Counted from the first letter of the stretch, positions 1 to 12,126 are shown. The stretch: 64,000 bases of DNA from Ceriagrion tenellum (GCA_963169105.1 OY720635.1:129623894-129687893); one strand, 5' to 3'. Notes: a model not told the origin generated them from the sequence alone. Numbers and translations are program-made.

Positions 1-340
1 ACTTCACTAGGGGAAGTAAGAGGGTCTAATTTTTTTGGGGAAAATTTAGTATTCGGTGACTTTTCGTTTTAAGGAACTTTTAACCTTAAAGAGGTTTTTT
101 GTGTATTAGCAATAGAGATTATATTATGATTTTATTTTAAAATTCTATAAGTTAAAAAGACCATGAAGTATTTATATTAAACTAGCTGTGTCCAGCATGC
201 GTCGTATTTCTTTCAAATCAGGGACACATATACAAGGCAAACACATTTACAAGTACAAAATAAATGAAAGACAATGGACGATGGCATGAGTTTCCATTCC
301 ATGCATATACTGCGGTTTCCAAGTAAAATCCATATCGGAG

Positions 341-395
341 GGGGTATATAAGCCCGCCACCTCAGGTTTCCTCTCCGAGGCTCTCAGTCAACTGG
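341..395 (+). promoter_or_regulatory. Possible TATA-type core promoter
   Basis: TATATAAG at 345-352 sits in a locally GC-richer stretch, followed by CTCTCAGTC at 381-389, which resembles the arthropod initiator (TCAGT). The spacing from the TATA T to the initiator A is about 41 nt, longer than the usual 30-31, which weakens the case. An ATG at 414 opens only 17 codons. If real, it would drive a plus-strand transcript with a short first exon; no downstream exon was recognised. Confidence 0.2.
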
Positions 396-586
396 CTACT
401 GCCATTGGTTCAAATGATAACAGCCTTCGATTTCGGCCGCTATATGGGAAACTTTTTGGGGTCTTAATGACTTTTTGGGCCAGCTGCACTTGCATTACTT
501 AGTATATTACCTCCCTTCTTTAAAGTTAGTTGTAACCATCGTGCATGGAAAAAAATGTCCAACCCCTCGCATGTATTATTGATAAG

Positions 587-664
587 CATATTTGGAGAAT
601 ACAAATTTTGTACTTTTCCACAAAATTCTGAGGAAAATTCCAAAATTTGTATTCTCTAAATATG
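587..664. repeat. Short near-perfect hairpin, 24-bp stem
   Basis: The arm at 587-610 is the reverse complement of 641-664 except for one base. Inside the 30-nt spacer, TTTTCC and GGAAAA can pair too, giving about 30 paired positions and a terminal loop of about 12 nt. Size and shape resemble an animal pre-miRNA or a very small MITE. No target-site duplication was identified. Confidence 0.7.
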
Positions 665-1732
665 GATACTATTTACTTCCATGAAGTAAAGCCTGAAACT
701 GTTGAGTATATTACTAGTAAGTGTCGAATAACTATAAATTTGTTTCTCAAAGCATCGTTAAACCTATCTTTCGATATTATTCAGCCTTAGGGGATCACAA
801 AAGTTATTTTTCAATTAGCATGGATGGCCTTTTTTCAAAACAGAAAACGCAGCAACGGGACACTTTTATAATTCGTATTTCTTTTGCTTTTTTCAGGGAA
901 CAAAAGGTAAAATTAAGGTAATGTGGGCAGGAAAGAGCTATTTTTGCGCATTTTTGTTAAATTTCAATTCATCCCCGCACGAAAAATACGCAGCCCCTCC
1001 TTCGAAACCTGTCGCATCCGGATGAATCACAATCACGAGCTTAAATCTGGGTCTAGGTCACCGAGAAAATCTCGAAGAATCATTCATTGGTTTTGAATAG
1101 TTTCCAAACGAGCAAAAATGCACGCCGCATACTTACATTCCATAGGGAATCCGTGAATCCAATCCATCGCGCAAACCAAGTAACGAGAGGGCTCGAATTA
1201 ACATGGCAGACACATATAGATTGGCCAATTGCATCCATTCGTACTCAATAGTGTGGCTAATGGACTCATGTGCATCGTTCGATACACCAAAATCGAACCT
1301 AATTTCAGAATCGAGCGTATCCATCCGGTGTCGCAAATAAAATAACTTGCATTTTCAGTCTCTCAATACTTCCTCCGCCAGTGCTGTGATCCTCAAACCC
1401 CTCAGTGAGGACATGATGGTTGATATTGAGATTATAGCAATCTTCCCTGAAACCCTGGCCTTCTTTTTTATTTAATTTTCATTTCACTCCCCCCCCAGAA
1501 TTTTAAACAGTCACTACAATTGAGTTTCTTTCAGACTGTTATATTCAGACTCATATTTTTGGTGATTAGGAATGATCGAACAACATTTTAAAAAGTAGTC
1601 GACTACAAATTCAGTTCACCAATGCAATTACTACGGTATTTTAACACTGTCAATGATACTGAATCCGGTTTCTGAATCGAAGTCACTTCACAACTTTCGA
1701 TTACGTCCTTTTAGGGTGGAAATCAACCATGC

Positions 1733-1803
1733 GCACTGCTGGTGTAGTGGTATCATGCAAGATTCCCATTCTTGCGACCCGGGTTCGATTCCCGGGCAGT
1801 GCA
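1733..1803 (+). tRNA. tRNA-Gly-CCC: tRNA-Gly (anticodon CCC)
   Basis: Full 71-nt cloverleaf. The acceptor arms GCACTGC and GCAGTGC pair perfectly and are followed by discriminator A. The A box (TGGTGTAGTGG, 1740-1750) and B box (GGTTCGATTCC, 1782-1792) are intact. The anticodon stem CAAGA/TCTTG encloses the loop TTCCCAT, placing CCC at 1765-1767. It would deliver glycine to GGG codons in the cytosol. The body is almost identical to the animal Gly-CCC isodecoder I know, differing mainly by compensated changes in the acceptor stem, which argues that it is functional. No intron; CCA is not encoded, as usual in eukaryotes. Transcription would be by Pol III from the internal boxes. Confidence 0.97.
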
Positions 1804-1804
1804 C

Positions 1805-1813
1805 TTTTTTTTT
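1805..1813 (+). terminator. Pol III T-run terminator of tRNA-Gly
   Basis: Nine consecutive T residues start two bases after the discriminator base, the standard Pol III stop signal. Confidence 0.9.
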
Positions 1814-1815
1814 GT

Positions 1816-1890
1816 CGGCCCAGGCGGCGACGGGGTAAGGTCATCGCATGCAAATCCGAGGGTCGCGGGTTCAAGTCCTGCCTAAGAGGT
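1816..1890 (+). pseudogene. tRNA-like relic downstream of tRNA-Gly
   Basis: A good B box lies at 1867-1882 (GGGTTCAAGTCCTGCC) with a T stem GCGGG/CCTGC around it, and the end CCTAAG can partly pair with CCAGG at the start. The D and anticodon arms are poor and no anticodon can be assigned. GTTTTT follows within about 10 nt. It could be a decayed tRNA gene or the head of a tRNA-derived SINE; I cannot separate the two. Confidence 0.4.
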
Positions 1891-1896
1891 TTTTCA

Positions 1897-4800
1897 CCAC
1901 TCAAGAATTAGGTATTGGTATTCCACCTGTTGTTAAAGTTAATCACCCGATTTAAAAGGCCTTTCATGTGCTGTTTTCGGGTTTGTGAAAATAAATAATA
2001 CATTAAAGATCCAAATTTCAGCGTATTTGGCGGATGGATTAATAGCAACTACATCCACAGTTTTCCAATGGAAAACACAAATGATGGTAGAATCAAGTAA
2101 TAGCAAAGCGTTCACACAAAGAGCCTTAAATTTGGAACATTAAAATGATGATAGCTGTGTGAACTAAAGATTTTTATACTTGAAATAAATTGAATTCAAA
2201 ATCAAATTGCAATTTTTATCTTCACCACACTGACGTTTTCGACCAATCGTTATCGATTATTCGAATTAAACTTATCACTCTCCAAAATAAGGTGAACACA
2301 CCAACTACAAGTGAAATCAAACGAGTGAACAAACTGAATGTAAGCACATTAACACAGAAGTAAAATGTCACTTGGACACGTAGATGATAAGCACTAAACC
2401 TTAATTCATGAAGAGCGGATTATTCCGATTCTAAACTTTCTCACCAAAACCCTCTTGGCAACGTATAGGGTCCTCTACAATGGAGATATCGAAAATTGCC
2501 GAGAGGGCATTCTGGAGATGGCAATTGCCGCGAGGACACCTCAGTACCAACTCCTCCTATCAACCCTACCAGCTCCTGTATTTAACTGGAGTTCCTCTGT
2601 TAAATATCCCATTCTATACTGCATATGCTTCCAATTCTTCCTCATGGGGCTTCCCCTATTATTTTGTTCCATCCAAGTTCATTGTGCCTCAACCATCACC
2701 GCATCTTGGCGGGATCGGAAGCTTTAGTGACAACGACATCGCAAATATACTGATAACTTCACTAGGATATTTTATCATGAACTATTTCGTAGCAAAAATC
2801 AACGCCACAAAATAATAGACTTACGCTCAAGATTAAGGCCATTAAGGACAGAAGAGATCTGACATGGTGAGAAGTAATCACATATTAACAGACTGTAACA
2901 GACTGCACAATAACTCAGAATTGGCGAGGTCATCATGAAATGATAGAAATTAAAACATGTACCGATGTCATTTACACATGCATTAGTGGAAATAATCGAC
3001 AAAGTTACTAATAAGTGTCAAATCTATGACTTACGAATAATTATCTAGTTTGCACGAATATAACGCAAAAAACATGCAAAATTACTAAAAAATTAAGGAG
3101 TACAGAGACAGACAATTATGCAGCCATTTTATCTCATTTTCGAAAAATATTTAAGAGCATGTCCATTGTACACGAAGGCGAAATGGTATAAAAAGCAAAG
3201 TCGCCTATTATCGACGGGAAGATTTCCGTTTAAGCTCTAGAATTTTTTAGTTAAAATTTAAAAATATTACGAAAGAAAAGTTGAACCAGTTCCATTCTAT
3301 GAAGCCTCTCATAAAATCTGGCCGAGATAAAAATGTTACTTGAAAGAAGTATATAGTGAAAAGTTCTGCAACACATTCTATCCGAACGTTACGTAGAAAA
3401 AAAAAACATTTTCGCAAACTATTTTGAGCAGTGGGCATTAGTTTTCGAGTAGCAAGCGAAACCGTAATTAATACTAGAGAAAGGGGATGGCTATATATAA
3501 ATGACGCACCCGTCCTTACAGCTCAGAAAAGAAATAGCTAAATATATTCGCTGACTAATGGTCTTTAAGGCGTTCTTTCCACTTTTTCTAATAAAAGGCA
3601 TTTTACATGAATATAACAGCAACATATATTAAACGAAATAAATAAAAGTATGCGATACCTCATTTATTTTGATTCTCAAAAACGCAACTTTACCTACTAC
3701 TAGCGCTTTCGTTTTTAGGAGGAGTAATCCGCAAAACGGAAATTCAAAATTATTTTCTTTGCCAAGGTTTAATGGATTACTTTTTGTGTGCCATTTGTCC
3801 CAGTCAAACACACACTTGATCAAATTTGACGAAAAAAATCTCATGGTTCCAAAGGCACAACTATTTATGACGCTCATGCACCATGGGGTACTAGTAAGTT
3901 AAGAGGTTACCTAAACTAATAGACGAACTAGAGTTTTGCTCATCGGTTCTTAAAACAAAGCAGTTATATGATGATACCACGATTATTTAGCATAAAAATC
4001 GATACTAACCAAAAAATATTTATGTGCAGGGCATTTTAAATTCTGAACCACCAAAGAATTATTTTTTTAATCGCAAACTACAGTGAAACGTTCGGTCAGG
4101 ATGATGTTCATTATTTGACACATATAAATCCATCGTTTATGCGGGCATTCTCTTTATATAAAATTTAAAAACAATCTTTAACGATTTAGAAGTTTTTTTA
4201 GCTTTTTAATCAAGAAATTAAGAGCAAAAGATTCTAAAATTTACCTTAAAATTAGTAATATTTTTTAAAACCGTTCGAGGTAAAAGCAAGATCGCGAGTG
4301 AAATATTGAAAAGTCAACTTTTTCCTTTCTCGCTGAAGATGTTCAAAAAATAAAGTCCCTCCAGCAAAGTATAAATTTTATCTAGAAAAACCTTGTAAAC
4401 AATAAGTCCAATCGTAGCATATCATTTAGGGATCTGATGATTCAAACTTTTTTTAAATTACGCAAGACGAAATTAGAGATCTCGGAGGCAAAGCTGGTAA
4501 TTTGTAATAGTATTCAGGCAAGAAGGCGACAAATCAGTGTCCGTATTAATTGGTCTTCAGAAATTAATTTCCAAGTCAGCCAAGGAGATATAAAGGACCC
4601 TTGTGTTATCGACTTTTCATGAAAAGAGCACTGTTCTGATTTACATTGAGGAGCGAAAACGATGCATAAAAAATAAAACCAAGGACTATTCCCCGCCTCA
4701 CGTCGTGGAATATTTTCGACGGAAGATGGGGACTCAGTAGCGTGTCACGCGACTTAAAAATGTTGACGAGTCATTAAGATCCCAGCATCGCGGCGGAAAT

Positions 4801-5655
4801 GAATCGGATGACAAAGGGATTATGTAACACTACTTGGAAAGGGGGCTACAGCAATTTCCGTTGGGAAAGCTCTCTTGACGAAGTCATCGGCGCTATTTCA
4901 AGAGCGTTGCTTCAATGTCAAGTTTTTCAGCTTCGGGAGCAGCTGTGTCTCAAAAATAGCGAGAAAAAAGCCTCTCTAGTGTTTCAGGACACATGATTCG
5001 AGCCGCCAAAATACCATCCAATTTGATGAATAAGCGGCGGCAAGCGAATTCACAAGAAAAACGAGATGAAAGACTCCTGAGAGAGTAACGATGTGAGGGC
5101 TCAGCAGCAGCCTTTGATGAAATTGAGATGTTACGAAGAGATCATTCGAAAATTCTGATATGCTATTTTCTTTGCAAGCTAAACCTGCAGAAATGAGGAA
5201 GCAGATCGCATGAAAAAGTAGGTTCAAAGGACAAATTCCTAACAGCACTCCAAAAACAACTGAAATCGAGTCCCTTTTCGTTAGACTACCCTGAATAAAA
5301 ATTAAACAAAATCATTTAGGAAGTACTCAATAAATAAACGGAGTCAAAACTATGAATATATGGAGGTGCCTTGTAATATCGGCATTATCACGGTGAAGCA
5401 AAATTGCCAAATACTATAAAGTAATGTATTGAATTCTTCGCCGAAGGATTTTATTCACCAACTTTCAATCGAATGAGAAACATTCTGTTGAGGTGGAAAG
5501 ATCGCAAATCGCAATGTACTAAGGATTTATATCTTAGATGCCATTATACCGTATATAATATGAGGGAAAATTGAATTCGGTGACTAATAATCGTAGCTGA
5601 GTATTACGGAGACAGTTCATTCACCAGGCAAGCTGAAGCTCTAAGGCTTATATTT
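1897..5655. other. Unannotated AT-rich stretch
   Basis: Nothing recognised over about 3.7 kb. The longest open frame (2480-2815, 111 codons, plus) has no motif I know and overlaps another open frame. TATATAA at 3494 lies 31 nt upstream of the A of TCAGA (3525), a canonical TATA-to-initiator spacing on the plus strand, but no exon can be shown downstream, so it may be chance. Confidence 0.4.
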
Positions 5656-5660
5656 TCATC

Positions 5661-6160
5661 AGTTTGAGCGAGATAGTTCCCGAGTCATAATGGAGACCAT
5701 ATACGAATTGTCCGTTTTAATTTCAGAAGCTATAGAAAGCGTGAATTAAATATTAAATTATAAATGGCCTGATGTAATACTTTTATACGATTGATCTTTA
5801 ATAAAAATAAGTCTTTCATTTGACTCATCTTTTTCGTGCGGCACGTTAAAAACTATTTCACTACGGAAGGTTTTTTGCGATTCTGAAAAATTACTGCAGC
5901 GAAAATATGATTCATTTTAAAAAATAGTCGAGAAAACATACGAACTACACACTGTTAATTTTTTCATGAGATTTGAGTGTTATAAATTTCTCATTTTTTA
6001 AATAAAGTCTCTCTGCAGTGCATAGGAATAACATTTTCCATGTAAAAGAGATGGTATTTTTCATCAAAAAATCTCGGAAAGTAGTTCTGTAAGGTGTTAA
6101 TATTTTGGCATACATGGAAGGGTGACATACATTCCATTAAAATGAGACCAAATTCATTGA
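5661..6160 (+). repeat. Dispersed repeat R1, copy a
   Basis: About 500 bp that align along their length, in the same orientation, with 18645-19122. Shared landmarks, in order: GAATTAAATAT, TGACTCAT, GAGAAAACA, TACACACTGTT, TTTCTCATTTTT, TCTCGGAAAGTA, AAGGTGTT, and the shared end ATGAGACCAAATTCATTGA. Several small indels separate the copies, so they are old. There is no coding potential or recognisable terminus. It could be an unnamed transposon or part of an old segmental duplication. The RTE insertion that follows lies at its right edge. Confidence 0.75.
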
Positions 6161-6165
6161 ATTCT
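6152..6165. repeat. Target-site duplication, left copy
   Basis: ATTCATTGAATTCT here is repeated without mismatch at 6772-6785 on the other side of the RTE fragment. Fourteen identical bases at both borders fit target-primed reverse transcription. Confidence 0.85.
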
Positions 6166-6771
6166 TCTTCTTCTTAAGTCATCAACCGAAAGGTTGGTTG
6201 GCGGCAGTTCTCCATACTCTTCGGTCCTGTGCCATTCTTATCAACTTTCCACATAAGTGGAGCAGCCAAACTCCTTCATTATTTGGCCCATAAACTCCAA
6301 CCTAGGCCTGCCCCGGCAGTTGGCTCCCTCTACAGTGCCTTCTAAGATGGTGGCCAGCAATGTTTCGTGCCTTAGTTGGTGCCCGATCCAGATATTTCTT
6401 CTCTTTTTCCAGTAGTTTCAGCAGACAAGGAGACTCCCCCACACGTTTGAGAACCTCCTCGTTACTGATTTTGTCCACCCAGGGAATCTTTAACATCCTT
6501 CTGAAACACCACATCTGGAATGCTTCCACCCTCCTCTCTTCTGCCTTGCCCAACGTCCAGGTCTCACTGCCATATAAAAATATGCTCCACACATAAGTTT
6601 GAAGAAGGCGTTTTCTTAGTTCTAGGCAGATATTTCTGGATGTTAGGAGTTTCCCTTTTTGATAAAACGCCTTCTTTGCCTGGTGAATTCTACTTAATAA
6701 GTCTCTTTTGCTCCTTCCATCGGCTGTTATTTTGCTTCCCAGGTAGGTAAACTCCTCTACGTTCTCTAATC
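6162..6771 (-). mobile_element. 5'-truncated RTE-type non-LTR retrotransposon
   Basis: Minus-strand insertion of about 600 bp. Its 3' end is a GAA repeat (CTTCTTCTTCTT on plus, 6165-6176), preceded by sequence coding for the end of the RT protein. The 5' end stops at 6771 against the right target-site duplication, so only the region downstream of the RT catalytic core is present. Perfect duplications and a long open frame mark it as one of the youngest insertions here. RTE is named from the YGSETWTL signature typical of endonuclease-RT proteins of that group; a related clade cannot be excluded. Confidence 0.85.
6302..6766 (-). pseudogene. RTE reverse transcriptase, C-terminal part
   Basis: An open frame of about 155 codons runs from the 5' truncation to a stop at 6302. 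In order it shows EEFTYLGSKITADG, the segment leading to LLQTYVWSIF, the signature LYGSETWTLGKAEERR, then EAFQMWCFRRMLKIPW and NEEVLKRVGE. These are the thumb and post-RT region of endonuclease-RT proteins. A frameshift near 6380-6420 moves the final part (TILEGTVEGANCRGRPRLEF) into another frame, so the protein is broken as well as truncated. It has no start codon of its own and no catalytic residues. It would not be made as a working enzyme. Confidence 0.85.
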
Positions 6772-6785
6772 ATTCATTGAATTCT
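6772..6785. repeat. Target-site duplication, right copy
   Basis: Identical to 6152-6165; see the left copy. Confidence 0.85.
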
Positions 6786-8371
6786 ACTTGTATTGTACAA
6801 TGAATAAAAATTCATTGAATTATACTTGTAAAAATATCACAACCCTAACTCTCTTCACTCAACATAGATTGTTTCTTCTTAGTCGTTAGCCAAATTCGGA
6901 AACAGTGGGCGAAAGTTAACCTCGTCTCATAAACAAATATAATAAACGATAATTTATGAAGAAATGAAGAATAGCATTTCACACACCACTTCCCTCCAGT
7001 GTGGAGAAAAAATAAAAGTACAAGATCCAATAAAGTGTAGGTAGAGGTAACTGCACATAAGTTCAATGTCACATTATCAATCCTAGTAAACGTGCTCCTG
7101 ATAATTTTTACTTTTGCTAGGCAATAAAGTATGATTAAATCACGCGATTCCGTTCGATCGGAAGAAGCGTAACGGTAAAATTTTCAAACTGGCGTCGATG
7201 CTTAGCACCCTTCTTTCGTAGACCAGAGCAATGATTTAAAACTTATTTATTCCGCGAGTTGCCCAGAGTAAAGTTCTCCGTTGATGAGTTCCATAAGGCT
7301 TGCTCAATCTCGGAAAAAAAACAGACGTTGACCAATCCGTGAAACTTAAAAAGAGAAATTTATTCACGTGTGAAAAAACTGGGCAGCATGAGAAGTTAAA
7401 ATAAAACAAGGCATTTAACAACTGGTTTTGTAAGAATTTTCTGCATCTATATCATATAGTCCATCAATATACCCAGGAGGTAACTAAATACTTCCACTGT
7501 GAGTTGGTTACTTCCACACCTTTGCCCTGCAATGGGTTCCCGTTCTTTTGCAATAAATAATTAAATATATCTCATTTTTAAATCAGGGTCGAAGCAATTT
7601 AAAATAGGATGATCACTCACAACGATTAGTTACATCCAAAAGCAAGGGAGACAAAAGTTCGATACGTGTAACCAATATGGACACAAAATTATAAAAACGC
7701 ATTGCAAAGACATTATTTTTTGCAGGCTTACACCCAAGAGTAGAAGTAAATAAATCGTGAGGTCGCGAAGACGGAAAGACTTAAGAAAAGAATAGGCGTT
7801 TTTCATTCGTTAATAAGAAATGGTTTACACTGGCTAGTTACTTGCGAAAGTTTCTTCTACAAGAAATTGACTTCTACTCTAGACGAAATATTTTTCTCGA
7901 CTTATTTCGGATCCAGATTGGTTACTATTTACACTAGCAACAATGCATTAATGTAAGGGACTTGGGGAAATTTTTCTACACGCGGACTAGCAGAGCCATT
8001 TACACCTGCAATTTATGTCGAAAATTCATCGCTGCAAGTAACTTGAGCAATTCACTTGGTACAGTAAACCCGTCTTGGGGTGCGGTTTAAGTTTACATCG
8101 ACAAAAATGATCGTAAATCTCTCTGCAATTTTACTATTGCAAATATTTTTGAGCATTTGACCCACATCCTTTCCAATTTTTAATACAAAAAATATCCAAT
8201 AATATTACGACTTAAGCAAGTCTGTGTCGCATTAAATATTATTACATAAAAATAATAACATACATTCTATCATAGGTCGCCTCAGGGACGTGTTGTATCA
8301 CTTTCCCATGCTCTCCGTGAGCTTACTTCATTATATAAGGCTTGCGTTATATTTCCAAATATAATAGCAGT
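6786..8371. other. Unannotated AT-rich stretch
   Basis: Nothing recognised. Open frames are at most about 75 codons and show no motifs. Confidence 0.4.
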
Positions 8372-8513
8372 AGGTCAGTTTATTCGGGTTTTTCCCGCGT
8401 TGATTCATGCTGACGGACAACAGTTTCGCGAACGATACAGCCAGCTGTAATGTTAGCGAAACTATTGTCCGTTAACACGAATCAACGCGGGAAAAACTCG
8501 AATAAACTGACCT
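8372..8513. repeat. 142-bp near-perfect palindrome (hairpin MITE or foldback)
   Basis: AGGTCAG at 8372-8378 and CTGACCT at 8507-8513 are the tips of arms of about 70 bp that are reverse complements apart from a few mismatches (for example TTTATTCGGG against TTTATTCGAG). The arms meet at CAGCTG (8442-8447) with almost no loop. TTTTTCCCGCGTTGATTC is a clear landmark. No coding potential. The structure fits a foldback or MITE; the target-site duplication is unclear. Confidence 0.85.
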
Positions 8514-10029
8514 CAATAAATCACCGCGGATGCCGCCGTACCTATAATACAAGTACTTGAAAATTCATTACTTATTCAAAGTTATAACTTTGAGAATCAT
8601 ATCGACCCATAATTATAATGTCTGTAGCCTTCCCAGTCTTCGGAATCAACTGAGATGCCCATTATCTCTTTGTTTCAAGCAATATTTCATTCGCTACGGC
8701 TACGAATGTGGGTTTTAAATTTTCAATTTGAACTCAACCCAGTCGCAAAACCACAGCTGAGGCAAATCAACAGGCGATTCCATTAGAAACTATTACGATT
8801 CCGGTCTTTTCTGATTGTTTTAGATTGACTACAATGAAGGGCATAACATCCGTTCACTTACTGAATTCCAGGAAGACAGAGGCTACGCTGAAGGGGTGAA
8901 AGGAATTAAAACTGATGGAATACCTTTGATCAACCGCGCAACGCGCTCGCAAAAGGACAACGGTATTTTCAAACGTAATTCATATATCCCCACAATACCA
9001 TTAAGAGGTTCATCCCTGACTGATTAAACATTTTAATTTCCCCAAATTTTATTAACGAGTACAACAAGGATTCGAATAATAGCTACGCCGAAACAGCATT
9101 GCAAATTGCTTAACAAATAAGGGACTTGGCAACACGAACGATCAGTTACGCGACATCAAATCATAGAAAAGAGAAATTGGTCAAGACTAAAAAGGTAACA
9201 GCGAGGTCAAAGGTCAAAGGTAACAGCGAGGTTTTATACATTTTGGAAACGGTATGCTCTTATTATCAGTGATGTATTACCGCATAGCATTACTAAAAAC
9301 GCAAATTTGAGGGCTAATTATCATTTTTTGATCCATTTAGAGGAGATCCCATAATGACCGATTGAAAACTAAATTAGAATGCCTTTGAATGTATTGGAGT
9401 AATACAAACCCATATCTGAGAGCTACTTGTTATTTTACAATATATCGAGCAAGATTCTGATAGTGATTGATCGAAAATGAGATGACAATCCTTGCACACG
9501 GCATTCAAACTGGAAAAAACGTTATTCCACGTCCCCTCACTGGCTACGAAAATTTAACTGGTTTCTAGCCTAATACACTTGCCCATGCTTTGTAGAACTT
9601 CACGTCTTACCGATCAGAGAAAAATTTTACTCTTCAAACTTATAAACTAGTAGTCGTTAGCTAAAGTTACAACAGCTAATGATGTTATTAAAGAGATTTC
9701 TTTTCGACTAAGTTACTCAATGGAACTCTACCAATCTTGCAACCTGCCATTAACTCTCACGGGAGTAGAAGATTCTGTAAGCTCTCCAAAGTTTGTTTTA
9801 TTTTTGTCAATTTAAATCTAGAAAAAACTGATTACCCGGAATTCTTGCAAAAACAACAACTTATAACTCATTTCGGGCTTTTCTACCGATGTATTTCCGC
9901 ATTACAGATATTTCTGGTATCGCAAAAAACTTCGAAAAACTATTAGTAATCAACCATTCCTCAGATACGTTGGTTACAGCCCTTGATTCTACCCTGCCCC
10001 CTGCTAATGCCTATATACCCTGACAGGTA
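8514..10029. other. Unannotated stretch with one micro-duplication
   Basis: The 14-mer GGTAACAGCGAGGT occurs twice about 25 bp apart near 9197-9232, separated by a CAAAGGT repeat. Nothing else recognised. Confidence 0.4.
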
Positions 10030-10245
10030 TACTATTTCAGGTTCCGAGCAATCTCACGGACATATTTTTCCCACGGTCTTCCTTGCGGGACTTCACCGTG
10101 CATTATACTTTATGCCGTTCACCTTGCGAGGTCATTCTGTTTGAGGGCGTGGCCAATCCATATCGATATTCACTTCCTTGAAAAGCACCGTAATTAAATA
10201 GTTTTCTCCTCTTTGATTCTTCTAAGTACTTTCTCATATCTGAAA
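10030..10245 (-). pseudogene. Degenerate RTE-type RT C-terminus
   Basis: Reading the minus strand in a single frame gives VLRRIKEEKT, then WIGHALKQNDLAR, then MHGEVPQGRPWEKYVREIA, interrupted by about five stop codons. This is the order seen at the end of endonuclease-RT proteins (VLRRI, WIGH.LR, G..GRPR). No long open frame remains and the 3' end is not defined. Identification rests on these three short motifs in the right order and spacing. Confidence 0.65.
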
Positions 10246-12126
10246 AGACTGCTTTCCAAAACTTGGATGTAAAAATAATATTACATCAAACGGTAAATAA
10301 AAAATAAACCTTGTTTCTAAATTTTCTCTCATTAAAAGGCGTCTGGCTTCCATTTAACAAAATTTTTGGTAACCTAGACTTCGTTTCACAAAGGTATATT
10401 TGTGTAAATGTATTTCAATTACGTTGGTTTATAATCTTTAATTCAAGTGATAGGAAGAGTAAAAGCGAGCCTTTAGCATGAACTTCGGCTTAGAACAAGG
10501 AAAGCTCTGCACTCACCTAAAACGCCCTTGGGAAGTAGTAGGTAGAGTCAGATAAAAATATATACCAGAGAAAAGACGCAAAGTCACATTATCGTGAAGG
10601 AAACACATAAGAAACTATTGCGGCGTAACATTAATTAAACTAGGATTCTAGAGAAAATAGCATGAAAGTCCTTGGATGAAAAAATATGCTATTTTGTACT
10701 GGTTAGGATACATCACGAAAACGCCAAAAGCAGTTGGGACCCCGCACAGATATATTTAAGACGCAAAACAATTAAAATATAAAGCAAAACCAAACACATC
10801 GATAAAAAACATCTTCGAGTGAACGCAGAGTCGCACAGTAGATAAAAGGCCAGGGTTACGAGTCTAGGCACGCAGGCCCCATGGCTACATGCCTCTAGGC
10901 TTAGATTTCTTAAAAATTGTATATTAGGAGACTTTTAAGGTGGATATATAGAGGATACTTAATGACTCTGCGCCAAATCTCTAGAACTGATAGAAGCCAC
11001 ATAATGAGATAGTTTGAAATTTCACACATAATTAGATTATAAAAGAGCGAGATACTAAGGCACTCCGCTCACGTGCAGTACACATTTGCCCTCTCTCCCT
11101 AACTTATCCTCATCCCCATCCCTTGACATGAAGGGTGTCCCCGTCTGGTGCCGCACGCCTCTCCCGTAGTACGTAGGTATGAGTATTCTCGGGTTTTTAG
11201 ATGATACAACTGCTAAGTCGACAACGTCCCGTATCGTCTGAGACTTTATTCTTATGACAAAAACCAGAACCCGCAGGCGGAATCAGTATTCGCGAATTTG
11301 GTCTATTTTTCTGAATTTGAGAGCATATATCTCCTAGAGGATGACTAAGGGGTGATGATACGCGTACATATTGGGATGAGAAGCATAGTGGTATGACATG
11401 TTCGCACAAAATACAGATATTCACTAATAAGAACAATTTGCATTCAAAGTTACTGAAAATGCTTCAAAGTAAATAGACAGAATTTTAATGGCCTTTTAAG
11501 TTTGACAAACAACTACATAAAATATTTTAATCATCAATAAAAAATATATTTCATCGAAAATTTTGATAAGGGTTTTTGTACGACGGCTTAAAAGATTCAT
11601 AAAATGACATACCACTGTTTCCCGGCTCCTAATATAATCTAACGACGAATACCCGGATGTAAAATAACTGAACAAACATACTGCTTGCGAAGTAACGATA
11701 CGATAGCTGGATGTTCAGAAAGAGCTGAATTAATCCATAAATATATGAATAACAGTAATTTTTAATGCAATTTTTCCGTGAAGGGATTTAATGAGAGAAA
11801 ATTGTTTCCTTACCGTCACATAGGTGGCTTCATGCGGGTCGAAGGGGAACAGATTCAAAACGCAGCACTTTGTGGAACACGAGACATCCCGTCAGATTAA
11901 GTCTCAAGCAATTTCTAGACGCTGCCTGAGACCAATTGGACAGCGGAACCAGGAATAGTCGGTTGGAAGCAGTTATAACAGCATTTCCCTCCACCCACGA
12001 ACGATATGCGTGCCTTATACGTGTATTTTACAGAAGTACAATGGAGGTTCAGGAGATCATCGACGTGAACATTGGGCACTTCTTTCTTCGATAATAACTG
12101 GAATTCAGAAAAAAGATAACATTTTA
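10246..12126. other. Unannotated stretch
   Basis: Nothing recognised. A minus-strand open frame of 79 codons (11197-11436) has no motif. Confidence 0.4.

Larger units (their letters stand above)
1..1732. other. AT-rich non-coding DNA left of tRNA-Gly
   Basis: No coding exon, transposon protein or RNA gene recognised, apart from the TATA-like site and the hairpin listed separately. Open frames here are 60-70 codons on either strand, without recognisable motifs, and are expected by chance. Confidence 0.5.

Noticed and set aside
1701..1904. Minus frame with the peptide RQDLNPRPSDLHAMTLPRR
   Set aside because: This is the antisense translation of the tRNA-Gly gene and the tRNA-like relic, a common false gene.
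3491..3530. TATA plus initiator at 31-nt spacing
   Set aside because: Such combinations arise often in AT-rich DNA, and no transcript evidence or exon follows.
11090..11190. Possible further CR1-like 3' tail (GGTGCCGCACGCCTCTCCCG)
   Set aside because: Similarity to the tail is too short and too gapped to separate from chance.
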